A stretch of DNA of 64,000 nucleotides, from assembly GCA_037043015.1 (NCBI GenBank), contig CM073321.1, positions 16,675,001 to 16,739,000 of the forward strand. Reading direction: 5' to 3'. Positions 45,870 to 57,259 of the stretch are shown here, one piece after another (within the stretch, counting starts at the first letter, position 1; each line of letters begins with the position of its first letter). A program made the translations under genes and the position numbers. Source of the stretch: Bryum argenteum. Its lineage: Eukaryota > Streptophyta > Bryopsida > Bryales > Bryaceae. The notes under the pieces are model-generated. The model was not told the DNA's origin. It ran no database searches and was given only the letters and a program-made list of their open reading frames with translations.

Positions 45870-47871
45870 CAAGGTTGTCATATCGGGCGTGTTGAGGTAA
45901 TCGGGCGGACAAAACGAACGTACGAGTTGTCCCAGACAGACGGGCGTGCCCGCCCACCTTGATTGTAGGGGGTGTATAATTTTTTCATGAGTAACAAACT
46001 TTGCAGTAAAAAGCCACGTAGGATGTGACGTGCAAGTCCATCGTGGCGTTGAGGCGGGTGAACTTTTGTTAGGGGGGGTGAACTTTAGAAGGCGGGTGAA
46101 CTTTTGAGGGGGCGGGTGACATTAGTGGCGAGGCGAGTGAGGGGGGGAGGGGGGCGGGTGACTGAGGTGCGGGGCGAATGTGGGGTGGAAGGGGCAAGGG
46201 AGGGATGGAAAGGGTAGAGGACGGGGGGGTTGGAGGCGGGGGAGGGGGGTGCAGGGGGGTAGGTGGGATAGGGGAGGGGGTAAGGGGGGGTAAGGGGAGT
46301 TGCTGCGTTATTTTAATTTTTTTAATTTTTTTTAATTTTATAAAAAAATGTTATTTGAAGAAGAATGAAATAACCATAATACCACCCACCAGCATATTCT
46401 TTAGTCTTAATATAAGTTTTGAGCGTAAAATCAAATATATGATTAAACCAATAGGATGATAAATTTATTTGTAATATAGCATTGGGAAGAAGAATCAAAT
46501 AAACATAATACAAGGTGGGATTGGAGAGAAATAGTACACGTTTTAGGAAGATCATTCATTTGGGATGTGGTAGCTCGAAGTTGAAATAGAAGGGGGAATT
46601 GGTGTGTGGTGGGGCAAATTTGAATAAGAGGGGGAAGTACGAAAACTTGAATTTTCTCTTTCCTTGGATCCCCCCTTAGCCCCTTCTTCCAAACACCGGG
46701 TATTTTTAAGGTAATGAAGTCCAACAAATCCTCACCAAAGTCGGGATTTGGACTTTCCCAGATATAGAGGGGGAATGTTTGACTTTTCTATGATTGGATT
46801 CACTATGCCTTTTTTTCCCTCTGCTTCTCTCCCCACTCCTCTCTTTCTTTTCTTCACCTCCCTTCTCCACCCTCCCCACACCCTCACCCCCCCCCTCACC
46901 ATCACCAGCCCCCTCAACCCCTTTCACTCTCACCCCCCCCACCCACACCCCCCCTTTCACCCTGACCCCCCCGACTTCCCTCACCCTCACTCCCCTCACT
47001 CCCCCTTACTCCCTCCACCCTGCCTTCACGGTACCCGCCCTACCTCCCGTAGTACCCGCCCTACTATCCGTGGTACCCGCCACTACCCACCAGGTACCCG
47101 CCCCTACCCACCCGGTACCCGCCCCTACCCCCCCGGTACCCGCCCCTACCCCCCCGTAACCCGCCTCTACCTACCCACCACCCCGTAACCCGCCTCTCTC
47201 CTATCATCCACCCCACGTAGTTTTGTGAAAATTTTTGCAAAGGTTTTCTCATCTCCCTCACCAATCTTATGTTTTGCGAAGAAGCATCATTAATAGAATA
47301 AGCAAATCCAAACATTCCCTGACTAAAGCCGGGTTATGGAGTATCCCGGATATAGTGGGGGAATGTTTGGATTTGCAATGATTGAACTAAGCATCCCTCC
47401 ACTCCTCTCCTCTTCTCTCCCTTTCTCTCCCCACTCCTCCCTTCTTCCCGCCATGGCCCCTTCCGTCCCCCGCCCTGGCCCGCCCTCCTCCCCCGCCCTG
47501 GCCCCCCCTCCCCCCCCTGCCCCTCGTAGTCGCCCCTACTTCCCCCGTACCCGCCCCTGCCCCTCCTTACCCACCCCGGACCCCTCTCACCCGACCCGGA
47601 CTCCCTTCACCCGCCCCGGACCCCTCTCACCCGACCCGGCCTCTCCTCACCCGCCCCTAACCCCGTTCACCCGCCATGCCCTCAGTCCTACGTGGCGTGT
47701 ACGTGGCAGCCAAGTCGCTTGGTTTTTACCCAAACCCTTGTCACGTCCTCGTTTTTTTACCTAAACTAAAAGTCAACAGAGGTTTGACCATATCGGGCAA
47801 GCGAGAGCTCAATCGGGCGGACAAGGCGGACGGACGGGTGGGCGGCGTGCCCGCCCGGTATGACAACCTTG
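45870..47871. mobile_element. Short hAT element (2002 bp), relative of the kinase-carrying hAT
   Basis: It begins CAAGGTTGTCATA and ends TATGACAACCTTG. Flanks are TCGTAGGC (45862-45869) and GCGTAGGC (47872-47879), 7 of 8 identical, an aged hAT target duplication. It shares the subterminal GCCACGTAGGATGTGACGTG stretch, one 129-bp unit (46358-46490), the two 1-kb repeat starts and the C-rich tract of 11661-17052. It lacks the kinase gene and the tandem array. It is inserted in the RNase H frame of the Gypsy element, between PIAYA and DSCLL. Confidence 0.92.
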
Positions 47872-48760
47872 GCGTAGGCAATAGGCTGGTCGATTATGCC
47901 GGTGGAGTTCTGCGCCAACATAGCGCCAACGGCAATGTGCCAATGTCAGATGCATTGGTATGAATGTGGAACTCAAGGGTTCAGACGACGCCAATTAGGA
48001 TGGGTATATCCACCAGGGCCTGAATTTTTTGGGGTCGGGAAATTTGCCTTGCTACCTAACGATGTATCCTAAAATTACACTCGAGGGGACGTAGAAGATA
48101 CATGTTTTGGGGATGAGACTAACACCTCACTGCCGGCAACGTTGAAAAACAAAGCGGGGTTTGGATAGGTGAGAGTCAATATCCCTGTAAACACTGAAGG
48201 TCGAGGAAGAGTTTCATGAAGTTGCCTAGGTATTCCATGAAGATCTGGTTCACGATGCGTTGGTATGTCGGGAGCGCGATCTTTAGGCCGAACGGGATCA
48301 CGACCCAAACGTACGCTCCCTACTCGGTGATGAAGGTAGTTTGGGGTCAATCCTCTTTCTGAATGCGGACTTGGTGATATCCTGAAAAACAATCAATAAT
48401 TGACTACACATCATACCCAATGACGATATCCAGGACCTCATTTGTGAAGGGAAGAGGGTATAGGTCCTTTTTTGTAGCTGTATTGACTGTTGAGGCGGCG
48501 GAAATCGACGCATATCCGGAGCTTTTCATTTTTTCCTGGGCACGACAACAGTAGGGGAGAGCCAGGATGCTTGGTCGACGGGTTCTATAAATCCCGCGGC
48601 CAGTAGGCATTTGAGGTCGGCTTTGACAGCTTTCGTGTAGTTTTGATTCATACAGTAGCGCGCCTAGTGACTTGGGGATATCGTCGGATCGAGGTCGATC
48701 CGATGGGTCGTCACGTGCTCTGGGATTCCTCAAAAGACATTGAAGAACTTGCGGAACAAA
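47872..48760 (-). pseudogene. Gypsy reverse transcriptase and RNase H start, decayed
   Basis: In shifting reverse frames: YPLPFTNEVLDIVIGYDV, AYVWVVIPFGLKIALPTYQR (the conserved PFGL.NAP.TYQR block) and NQIFMEYLGNFMKLFLDLQ. The catalytic YxDD region is not recognisable. At least four frame changes occur within 900 bases. It joins the RNase H segment at 45869 once the 2-kb hAT is removed. Confidence 0.8.
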
Positions 48761-49713
48761 GATTTTGTGGCAATCAGCAGCTCCGGAGTAAGATTTGCAT
48801 TGACTTTCAAAAAATTTGGGTCAGCTGGAGTACCGACATTTAAGAGACAAAGTCAATCATTGTCGTTGTGGTTCCAATGGGCGATATCCATAAATGGAAG
48901 CTTGGCTAGAATGGGCGTTTTGTTGACGGCAATGGTGCCCGTTGAGGTGGGTTGGGTCGGGTGAGTCGACTATGTCCGAGGGTGGTGACGATGAGGTCAC
49001 CCGGGAGTTTTTGAGGTGATTTCAATCGAGTGTGCCGATTGGGTGTAGCGTGGGATCGGACGCCATGAGCGTTGCCTCCTCGTCATCGGTGATCTTTTCT
49101 GCAAAATTATGACAAATTAGTACATGCGGTGTGTGAATAAAAAAAAACCCACCATGGAGTGGCTTTTAGTCACAAAGAATTTTAGGAAACAAGATTACAT
49201 GAAGGGAAGAAGAAGAGCGAAGAGGAGAAAGAAAGAGAATCAGGGAGAAAGAATAGAAGAAGAAAAGTACCACCGGCCGGATGCCGAGGAGAAAACCGTT
49301 TCAGTACTCCGGCTTTGGGAGCCTATTTCTCCCTCTCTAAAGATCGGATCGAGGAATACCATATACCTCTGGAAAGCTCTTTTGGAGCTCTATCTACCCT
49401 AGAAATCTCAACAGCATAGGGAAAGAACTCCGTTACTGATTGCTGTTTGAAGACAGCTGATTTGTTCACTGCCGGAGGGGAAACCGTTTTCGACACCCCA
49501 ACTTTGGGAGCCAATTTCTCCCTCTCTACGACTCGGATTTGAGCATGCTTACTACCGCTGGAAAGCTCTACTTACAAGCTACCTACCACAAAAATCTCAA
49601 TCAATTTGAAGAAGAATTGAGCGAATGATGGAAGAAAGACCGAGAGACATTTGATGGGGATTGAGAGAATTGAGTGAAAGGATCCACGGCCTCCTCTCAA
49701 CAACTAAGCAAAT

Positions 49714-49860
49714 CAAGAAGACATTCACTTAAGAAGGGCTCTCCTTCTCTAATCAACAATTCAAGAAGACATTCACTTGAGAAGGGCTCTCCTTCTCCTA
49801 TCAACTAACAATTCAAAAAGAAGAAGGGCTCTCCTTCTCCTATCAACTAACAATTCAAGA
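49714..49860 (+). repeat. Tandem repeat GAAGGGCTCTCCTTCTCCTA
   Basis: Four units of about 45-50 bp, each with AACAATTCAAGAAGA and AGAAGGGCTCTCCTTCT. The GGGCTCTCC core is unchanged in all. Confidence 0.8.
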
Positions 49861-50313
49861 GGAAGATCAATGTGAACAAGAAGATCAAGAGACAAAGAAG
49901 GTGAAGAAGACGGAGAAGGAGGCCCATGGCCCTCCTCCTCCTACACTAACTAGATGGAGGTGATTGTGCAAGAAGCTTGAAAACAAGCTCTTAAATACAA
50001 CATAACGAGCCGCCGGAGAGGCGGCTCACCCTAACCCTACCAAGGCTCAAAGCCCTAATCTAAGGTCCTTGTGGATGAATGTTGCCCCAACTCCATGGCG
50101 CTCCGTTCTTCAAACACACCAACTACTCCACCGGCTCTATGAATGAATGTAACTTACCAATGCCACCACGAAATTAGATGAACAAAACCAATACAATCAA
50201 ATCACAAACACCAATACAATCAAATCACAAACACAAACATGAATATCATAAGTTAATTACGCAAGGCCAACGGTAAATATCTAACCCAAAGTCAAGCAAC
50301 TAATCCTACGCTA

Positions 50314-50414
50314 ATTAAGGATCCACTAGGGGGCTTTTTACCTCCTTTAGGCCTTCCTAATCGCATTAAGGATCCACTAGGGGGCCTTTTACCTCCTCTA
50401 GTCCTTCCTAATCA
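50314..50414 (+). repeat. 50-bp direct repeat, two copies
   Basis: ATTAAGGATCCACTAGGGGG followed by CTTTTTACCTCCT and CCTTCCTAATC, repeated once with three or four differences. Confidence 0.85.
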
Positions 50415-50619
50415 AACCATTCACTCCTAATCTAATCTAAACTCAAAATCGATGCTAAATAATCTACCCAAAGTCTTACAAAAATTATCTCTTAACATGC
50501 ATATTATGTTCACAACTCAAGCTCTCAAACGGTGTGACTGCCTCAAATCCCAACTAGTGGTTGATTTTGACTGTTTTCACCATGCCATTTCTAATGATCT
50601 GGACCTCATTGTTGGAACA

Positions 50620-51097
50620 CCTTGGCGTGTCGGAGCCAAGGTCGCCCCAATAGCATGTGATAATCCGACTTGACAGTCGAGCAGCCGATTTTGATAAGGA
50701 TGACTATCTACGGGATGCTATGGATGTGGATTTTCACATCGCGTATCAAGCCTTGGGGCTTTTCAATGGTGCCATTGACCATCTTTAAATTGAATGGCTC
50801 AGGGGCGGGTTTTGCTAAACCGAGACGGCAACCTTCGTCCTCAGTGATCACATTGACGTCGGAGCCGCCAACGATGAGGACATCGTCGACGCTGTTTTTG
50901 CCGACGTATACTGTGATTACGAACATGTAGTTGTTAATAACTATAGTAGATGCGATGGTAGCGGTATCGGAGAGAGAGGCGGGTGCTTCTGGAGCGTGGC
51001 AAAGTCGACTACGCATGAACGAGGTCAGTATTGGGGACAGGTGAAGAAGGTCCCGAAGCGAGACTTGGAGCTTGCAGTCATGGAGTTGGTCAAGCAC
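50620..51097 (-). pseudogene. Gypsy aspartic protease, inactive
   Basis: The frame 51097-50708 contains VYVGKNSVDDVLIVGGSDVN, where Gypsy proteases usually have (I/L)DGGS. The catalytic Asp is Val. GCRLGLAKPAPEPFNLKMV follows. The C-terminal block DYHMLLGRPWLRHAKV is found at 50620-50670 in another frame. An active enzyme would cleave gag-pol; this cannot. Confidence 0.8.
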
Positions 51098-51556
51098 GAG
51101 CTGGTAGGATGGTTCGGTGTTGCTTTGGCTGGGTTGAGTGCTATTGGTTGCTCGAGGTAAGAGTGGTTATTGGGGTAGAGCGTCTTGATCCCAGTTGAAA
51201 GCGGGAAAGCGTTTGGTCGGACGATTCCCGGCCGTCGATTCAACTCAATGCAAGTCCTGGAGCTTGTGGACCTCGTCGATCATTCGATTCTGTACCTTCT
51301 CCTGCTCGGTCCAATCTATTGTTGCTGGCGTCATGGGAGTTGGTGTGGGTGCCGGTTTGAACTGGCTGCGTATAATTGCGGCAACAGTGTCGATGCCGAC
51401 GGTTGCATTGGGTAGTTCGGTGATAACAACTGAGGTCTTGCTTGACTTTCTCTCATGTTCATATTTATCTACCAACTAGCGTAACTTGGGGTCCTATAAT
51501 ATAGGGCAACGGTGAGTTGGATGCTCTTAAGGTTGACACAACGCACATGGGATTAC

Positions 51557-53026
51557 TCATTTGGGTGGGTGGTCGCGCCATGGTGGGCGGTTGAGTGAAG
51601 GGGTCGTTGACTCCGATGAGAGTGCCACGACCGGGACCGTTGGTGTGGTTGCGGCCGCGCGTTGCTTTGATAGGGCATTGTTGGGATTGAGCCAACAGTC
51701 CTTATCGCCATGGCCATATTTCTTGCAATAAGGGCAAATCAATTGTCGAGCGGTCGACCTGGAGTCGGCTTGAGTTGTGGTGACCTTAAGGAGACCACTC
51801 TCTGTTGTCTTGGCTGATCGTTTGGCTTCGGCCAACGTGCTCCGCGGAAGTCCGACCGTAGCGACGTGGAGATAATTCAACAGACCAGCTCGGATTGTAG
51901 AAATTGACTAGCTAATTTCATCATTTTTTCGTAATAATCATCGACGTATTCGTTGGGTTCTTGATTCAGTTCACGAATGGGTAAGTAGGCTTGATTGTTG
52001 TTGGCGATGTCCTGATATTGATGTTCAAAGGCATCGAGGAGTTGAGGTAGTGTTTGGAATGGATAGGTCGAGCGTTGAGTTGCAAACTAGTTGTAGTTAG
52101 CGGTATCGACTAGAGAATTGCCAAAGCTGGATGGCTGGTTCGGTTTCTCCGTTCAAAGTGACCGCATTGAGGAATCGATGGACGTGTGTAAGAGTGCACG
52201 TACCTTCTTTGAAAGTGGGCATCGTGACGGGTTTTCAGGCAATGAGTCAAGGAGGAAGAAGAGTTGCTACTTCCGCATTATACGTGGGTGCTTAAAATGG
52301 TGTGGTGGTCGGTACTGGATAAGGTTGTGGTTCGTAGGGGCGGAGGAGAGGATTATGGCCGTATTGACCACAGATGTGACGAGGAACCTGGGGAAGGTAT
52401 CTAGGAGCTTGGCCCCCTGGTGCGGATTGAGTATGGAACATGGAAGGTTTGATTTTAGGAATAACTCTGACTACTGGAACAGAGTTAGTAGGTTGAGTGG
52501 CCATGCGTACAAGTGGGGGGTCAACTCCGGCTGCACTCGAGCGATGTCGAGGTGCCGGGGTGCCGGGGTTTGCGTCCTCAGGCGAGATACATCTAAGTTG
52601 AGGATTTTGGGAGCAGGTTGCTGAAACGGCGGTGCGCTCGAACTTGGTACGAGGTGGACTAGGTTTATGGTGAGGAAATCACATAGTTGGTCGATGAACT
52701 CCGGGCGGAACGCCGGAGGTGCGTTTGGTGTTAACAGTTGACTGGGAGAGTGTTGTCCAGCGGATAGTGTCCCTGGTCGACAGCCGGGTTGACGAGGTCG
52801 ACTAGCTGGACTCCCAGGGCGTCTGACAGGTGTGTCGAGTCCACTGCTGTGAGCCTCTGGTGGACCAACGGACGTACCAGACTACCAGGTCGGCTGGTGT
52901 AGCGGCCCGAGCTAATCGTGGCGCCGCGAGTCGAGAGAACGGGTCCAGTCGACGATCGTGGAGAACCTGGTGAGAGGGAAGATTGACTGAAACATGCACA
53001 AATGTATTAGGGGCTACCATATCCAT
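51557..53026 (-). pseudogene. Gypsy gag with CCHC zinc knuckle, decayed
   Basis: A perfect CX2CX4HX4C knuckle (CPYCKKYGHGDKDC) lies in the frame 51880-51557. Upstream pieces 52504-52292 and 53026-52802 (MDMVAPNTFVHVSVN) are Pro/Gln/Arg-rich and occupy different frames, as in an eroded gag. Order on the reverse strand is gag, protease, RT, RNase H, integrase, which is Gypsy. Flanking LTRs were not identified. Confidence 0.65.
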
Positions 53027-53124
53027 TAGTACAGAAGCAATCCAAGTATCTAAATCGGCACGGCTTTTGTAAAGCTGATAAAGTTGTCATTGATGGTCAA
53101 GCTCGGCACGCATGGGGCGAGGTG

Positions 53125-53145
53125 TAGGGATGTCAAAATGGACGT
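53125..53145 (+). repeat. hAT-type terminus, second copy of the 312 family
   Basis: TAGGGATGTCAAAATGGACG is followed by CTTTTGAGTT, GGACGTCCG words and AATCGGAATTACTACGACAA, matching 312-440 over most of that span. It then enters a GC-rich gatcggtcg block (53330-53480). It lies directly beyond the gag end of the Gypsy element. No right end found. Confidence 0.65.
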
Positions 53146-54456
53146 CTTTTGAGTTATTTTGGACGGAAGTCCGTCCGGACGTCCGCCCGGGGGGTTAATC
53201 GGAATTACTACGACAATAGTAAAATTTTCAATCGTTAGGTCTTTTTGGAGCTCGCATCTAAGCCGTTCAAATCTGATCTTCTTTAGAGCGATCGAGAAAA
53301 TTCGCTCCGACCGGCCCCCGGTCGAGCCGACCAAAGGTCATGGTGACCATTAGATTTTAATCGGAGGCCCACGACCGTCAGATCAATGACGACCAACTGA
53401 CCGGTCGGACACGGTCTAAGCGTTTGCCGGTCGACCGATCGATCGGACGGCGCGACCGAAATCCAAGGGAAAAAAATAAATAAATGAAATAAAAATGGCT
53501 GATGACTTGGTCGTCCCAGGCCACCCCGGTGACAACCAACCGATCGGACGCCCCGACCAAATCTCGATTTCTTTTTTTTTTCCGACGGCCTGGGCGTTCG
53601 AAGCCGCGTTGGTGGGGAGCTAAGGATGGCGGCCACTCCTCTTAACCCTAACTCTATTCTAATTTATTCCAAAAACCATTTTGAATTTCTTTAGAACTCC
53701 CCCTCTAAAGTTTTTGAAGATCCAGATATTAACGGTTTGGGGTTCCCGCGCAAATAAGATTCTCTTTGCTTTCAGCATTACGATCTTACTAATCGAAAAG
53801 AATCAACGGTTTAAATTTTACAAGTGACAAAAAACTCAAGTTAACTTTAAGTTCCTACGGTTGGATCTTCTAAACATTGCTTCAATTGAGGCTTTACAAG
53901 CATGGAGAATGTAGGCAATTTCGCGTCAAGGATATCTAGGGATTAAGATCTCTTTATTGGCTCTGTCATCTGACAGAGTCTTTGTATTGAGCGCTCCGAC
54001 GGGTTTCTAAAAAGGTCCAATGACCTATCTCCTTGTGCGTTCACACCTACACAAGCATTTTCTCTCTCTAAGGTACAAGCCTTTTCTCTCTTACCGTTTT
54101 TTTTTTACTCGTGCAGCTTGTCGTTGTTGCAGCAGTAGTGCTGTCCCCCTTGCCTTGCCCCTACTCCCTTGGTCCTTCCCCTTCCTGTGCCCGTGCTCCC
54201 GAGTGCGCGCTCTCTCTTTTGCTTTAAAACTGCGCTTCCAGATTGCTTGCGGCTTCTGTGCGTGCTTGCTTTTGTAGGGTTTGCAGGGATTGGCAATTGC
54301 TGCTATTAGGGCACGGAATGACGGGCGGTGGTGACGACACAGAGTCGGAGTGAGGAGGTCTGCGGGTATGTTGCAAGCGAGTTTATGTTTGTGTGAGCGG
54401 AAGAGAGTGTTGAGCGCGTGTACGAGCGAGCGATGGTATGCCATTCTAGGAGAGTC

Positions 54457-54627
54457 AATGGGAGGAGCGTTGGCGGAAGCCGCCGTGTCGTCGAAGCCGT
54501 CGTATCCGATGTCGGATCCGGCTACGAAGTGGCGCTCGCGGGAGCAGCATGAGCCTTCACCGCCCTCCACTTCCCTGGCCTACCGGGACACTGATGAGGA
54601 CAACGATTCCAATTCATCCTCCATGAC
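54457..54627 (+). CDS. Exon-like segment of an unrecognised gene
   Basis: The ATG at about 54459 opens MGGALAEAAVSSKPSYPMSD and stays open to a possible donor at TGACGG|GTATTC. The sequence is Ser/Asp-rich and without known domain. Preceding GC-rich sequence (54090-54450) looks like a leader. Whether it joins downstream exons (55621-55721, 55803-55862) is a guess. Confidence 0.3.
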
Positions 54628-55142
54628 GGGTATTCACTTACCCTTACTTACTTGTTGGACTCCTGCAGGCATGTCCGTTACTGTAACAGAGGTAGTCGGT
54701 AACCTCATGTTGCTCATTGCGGGTACTTGGGTCGATCGATGTGTGAGTTTCATCGATCGGTGTGTCTGTGTGTGTGTATAGGGCATCGGAGGTGCCACGG
54801 GATTATGATGGGGCGTGCTTGCAAATGCGGTTATCGTTTAGTCCGGTAGCACACTTGTTTTTATTTCTGGTACAATAGACGGATTGTAGCTTGGCGGGTG
54901 CATTAGGGCTGCTTCGCATTCTTATTTACAAGGTAACAATGAAAGAAGCCTCTTCCTGTATGACATATAGTCATAGTGAACCATGTAATCTAAACGTTGA
55001 CACAATTAGGTCAAATTCTTGGTTTCGGACACTATAGTTGAGTCTGAATTGGATGTCGATCAAAGTCATCAACTGTAACTTCGTTGAATCAGTTCATCAG
55101 GCAATACTTTCTACTTAGATTACAGTTTTTTGGATTTCACAG

Positions 55143-55209
55143 GTGTATTTAGATGGAACCACTACTATGTCGACACAAGAAAGGAAGGCCAGTCTCGGCG
55201 AATTTTACG
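55143..55209 (+). pseudogene. AIRP2-type RING E3 ligase fragment, exon A
   Basis: Acceptor TTTCACAG, then VYLDGTTTMSTQERKASLGE, then donor ACG|GTAGGG. It matches the region just upstream of the RING domain in plant AIRP2-like ubiquitin ligases, known in Arabidopsis as positive regulators of abscisic-acid responses. It splices in phase to exon B. The N-terminal exons expected upstream were not found. Confidence 0.7.
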
Positions 55210-55432
55210 GTAGGGTTTGTTCCCTTCGTTTCATCTCACAAAATGCTCTGTTTGATATGCTTACATTAGGATCACGCTGAGGAGATCCTCGTACTGTGCT
55301 CTTGTGTAGAGAACACGTTGCCATGCATTCACCTGCTAATAATAGGTTATGAGTATATATAGCGGAAGGTGGATCAGGCTCACGTCGGCTATTATTATCC
55401 TTATTTGCATACGGATTGTGCATGTGGTGCAG

Positions 55433-55590
55433 GGCACATATACCCTTCGTTGCAACAGCTGCAGGTGGGGTTGACGGAGGTGGAGGATCTGAAGCAGAAG
55501 GCGAAATGTCAGGAGCGGTACAAGAAACGTGACGAGGAGTGCAGTCACATGTCGCAGGTGGACTTGGAACGGGAGATCGAGTGCGGGATT
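55433..55590 (+). pseudogene. AIRP2-type RING E3 ligase fragment, exon B
   Basis: After acceptor GGTGCAG the joined frame reads HIYPSLQQLQVGLTEVEDLK, then CQERYKKRDEE and SQVDLEREIECGIC. This is the AIRP2 family signature up to the first CxxC of the RING finger. The remaining six zinc ligands are missing: the sequence changes to GTPPCLAFQ and runs into a TTTCAG acceptor at 55620. The ligase is therefore truncated inside its catalytic domain. This looks like a captured or relocated gene fragment. Confidence 0.75.
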
Positions 55591-55620
55591 TGCGGGACCC
55601 CACCGTGCTTGGCGTTTCAG

Positions 55621-55862
55621 GTACATCATTGCTACTTCAAGAGTTACCAGCTATTCTAGATGGATCTGCCAAGCTGAAAGCTACGCCTCAAGATGATTCT
55701 CGTGCTAGTCATGCGCCTAAAGTAAGCTCGACGCCTTACTATTAATAACTCAGTTTTCAGCTGTGGCCCATTACCAACTGAGGTGCATTTCTTGTTTCAT
55801 AGGTTTCAGTCAAAGAAGCATGGCTATCATTTGAAGGACCTGCAGTTGCTGCCCACAACAAG
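55621..55862 (+). CDS. Two exon-like segments after the AIRP2 fragment
   Basis: 55621-55721 (SLLLQELPAILDGSAKLKAT up to AAA|GTAAGC) and 55803-55862 (ATAG|GTTTCAGTC, VSVKEAWLSFEGPAVAAHNK, AAG|GTTCGT) have good splice borders and compatible phase. A further open stretch near 55992-56115 reads RLARLLVEQQLQMRKSLLLL after an in-frame TAG. I recognise no family. They may be exons of a host gene in which the AIRP2 piece sits. Confidence 0.35.
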
Positions 55863-55890
55863 GTTCGTACTTTCATACCAAACACGGTGT

Positions 55891-55953
55891 AGAGATCATA
55901 TTTGGACAAACATCCTTGAAGTAGATGCTAAATATGGTGTTATAGATGCATAT
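55891..55953 (+). repeat. Direct repeat, copy 1 (copy 2 at 57101-57163)
   Basis: AGAGATCATATTTGGACAAA through GATGCTAAATATGGTGTTAnAGATGCATAT, 63 bases, five or six differences between copies, 1210 bases apart. They bracket the CAATACTT microsatellite region. Possible ends of an unrecognised insertion. Confidence 0.6.
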
Positions 55954-56395
55954 ATGCTCGCATGGATCAGTGGTCTGTGTCGTTGAGATAGGGTTTCCAA
56001 CTCCGTAGCAGATGGGCATTCGGTTAGCCCGGCTGCTGGTGGAGCAGCAGTTGCAAATGCGCAAGTCTTTGCTTCTACTTGACGAGTCTACAAGTCATCT
56101 CAATACCAAAGCGAGGTTAGCTATCTACCATTATTCACTCTCAACTCTATGTAGAATTTCAGAGATCAAATAGTTTTTTATTAGAGATCTTCTGTTTGCT
56201 CCATGGGTTCATGTGTTCATGTCGACATTCCTGTCGAATGTGCTTTCTTACTACCATCATCTCAACTTTCTCGGTTATGACGGTATGTCCTTACCTTTTT
56301 GCTTGGTAAAATCTTACCCTTTTTGCTTGGTAAAATCGATGGTGATGTATTCAGTTATTAATGGTGTTTTCTGTCTTTGCAGCGCTGCCGTACGC

Positions 56396-57000
56396 AACAT
56401 TTTCCAATACTCCAATACTTCAATATTTCAATACTCAATACTTCAATACTTTCATACTTCAACACTTCAATACTTCAAATACTTCACATTTTTCAACACT
56501 TCAATACTTCAAATACTTCACATTTTTCAAATACTTCAATTACTCCAATTTCTCTAGTTCTCAATACCTCAATTACGTCTATACTTCAAATACTTCAATA
56601 CTTCAATATTTCAGCACTTCAATACTTCAGATACTTCAAATTCTGCAAGTACTTCAATTACTCCAATTACTATAATTACTCCAATTATTTCAGTTCTCAA
56701 TACCTCAATTACGTCAATACTTCAATACTCCAATATTTCAATATTTCAATACTTCAATACTTCAATACTTCAATACTTCATTACTTCAATACTTCAATTA
56801 TTTCAAATACTCCAAATATTACAATTACTCCAATTACTCCAATTCTCAATACCTCAATTACATCAATACTTCAAATACTTCAAAACTTCAATACTTCAAA
56901 TAGTTTAAATACCTCTAATACTTCAAATACTTTGAATTCTCAGTACCTCAAATACTTCAATACTTCATTAATACAATACTTTAGATATTTAATTCTTTGA
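56396..57000 (+). repeat. Degenerate CAATACTT minisatellite
   Basis: About 600 bases of TTCAATACTTCAAATACTTC and CAATTACTCCAATT words. The long Asn/Thr/Ser/Tyr reading frames in all three forward phases are artefacts of this repeat. Confidence 0.9.
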
Positions 57001-57259
57001 ATACTTAAATAACTCCAATCAATCCAATCGCTCAAATTACACATTTTACCCAACTTGCTATTTGAAGTCTATTCAACACTTTTACATAAATTATTGTTTG
57101 AGAGATCATATTTGGACATACATCCTTGGAGTATATGCTAAATATGGTGTTACAGATGCATATTGGCCGGATCATCACAAACCTAAATATTGTGCTTTTA
57201 AACTACCAACTATATTACCAAAGTTTTCAGAAAATGCAACCTTATTTCGATTTATTTGA

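Larger units (their letters stand above)
49110..50450. other. Foreign segment within the Gypsy pol region
   Basis: About 1.3 kb without Gypsy homology separates the protease C-terminus (50620-50670) from RT. It contains two diverged 100-bp repeats (CTTTGGGAGCC-ATTTCTCCCTCTCT and CTGGAAAGCTC, at about 49310 and 49505) and tandem repeats at 49714-49860 and 50314-50414. It is probably a nested insertion whose ends I could not define. Confidence 0.4.

Noticed and set aside
56361..57000. Asn/Thr/Ser/Tyr-rich ORF of 207 codons and its neighbours
   Set aside because: Created by the CAATACTT minisatellite, open in several frames at once.
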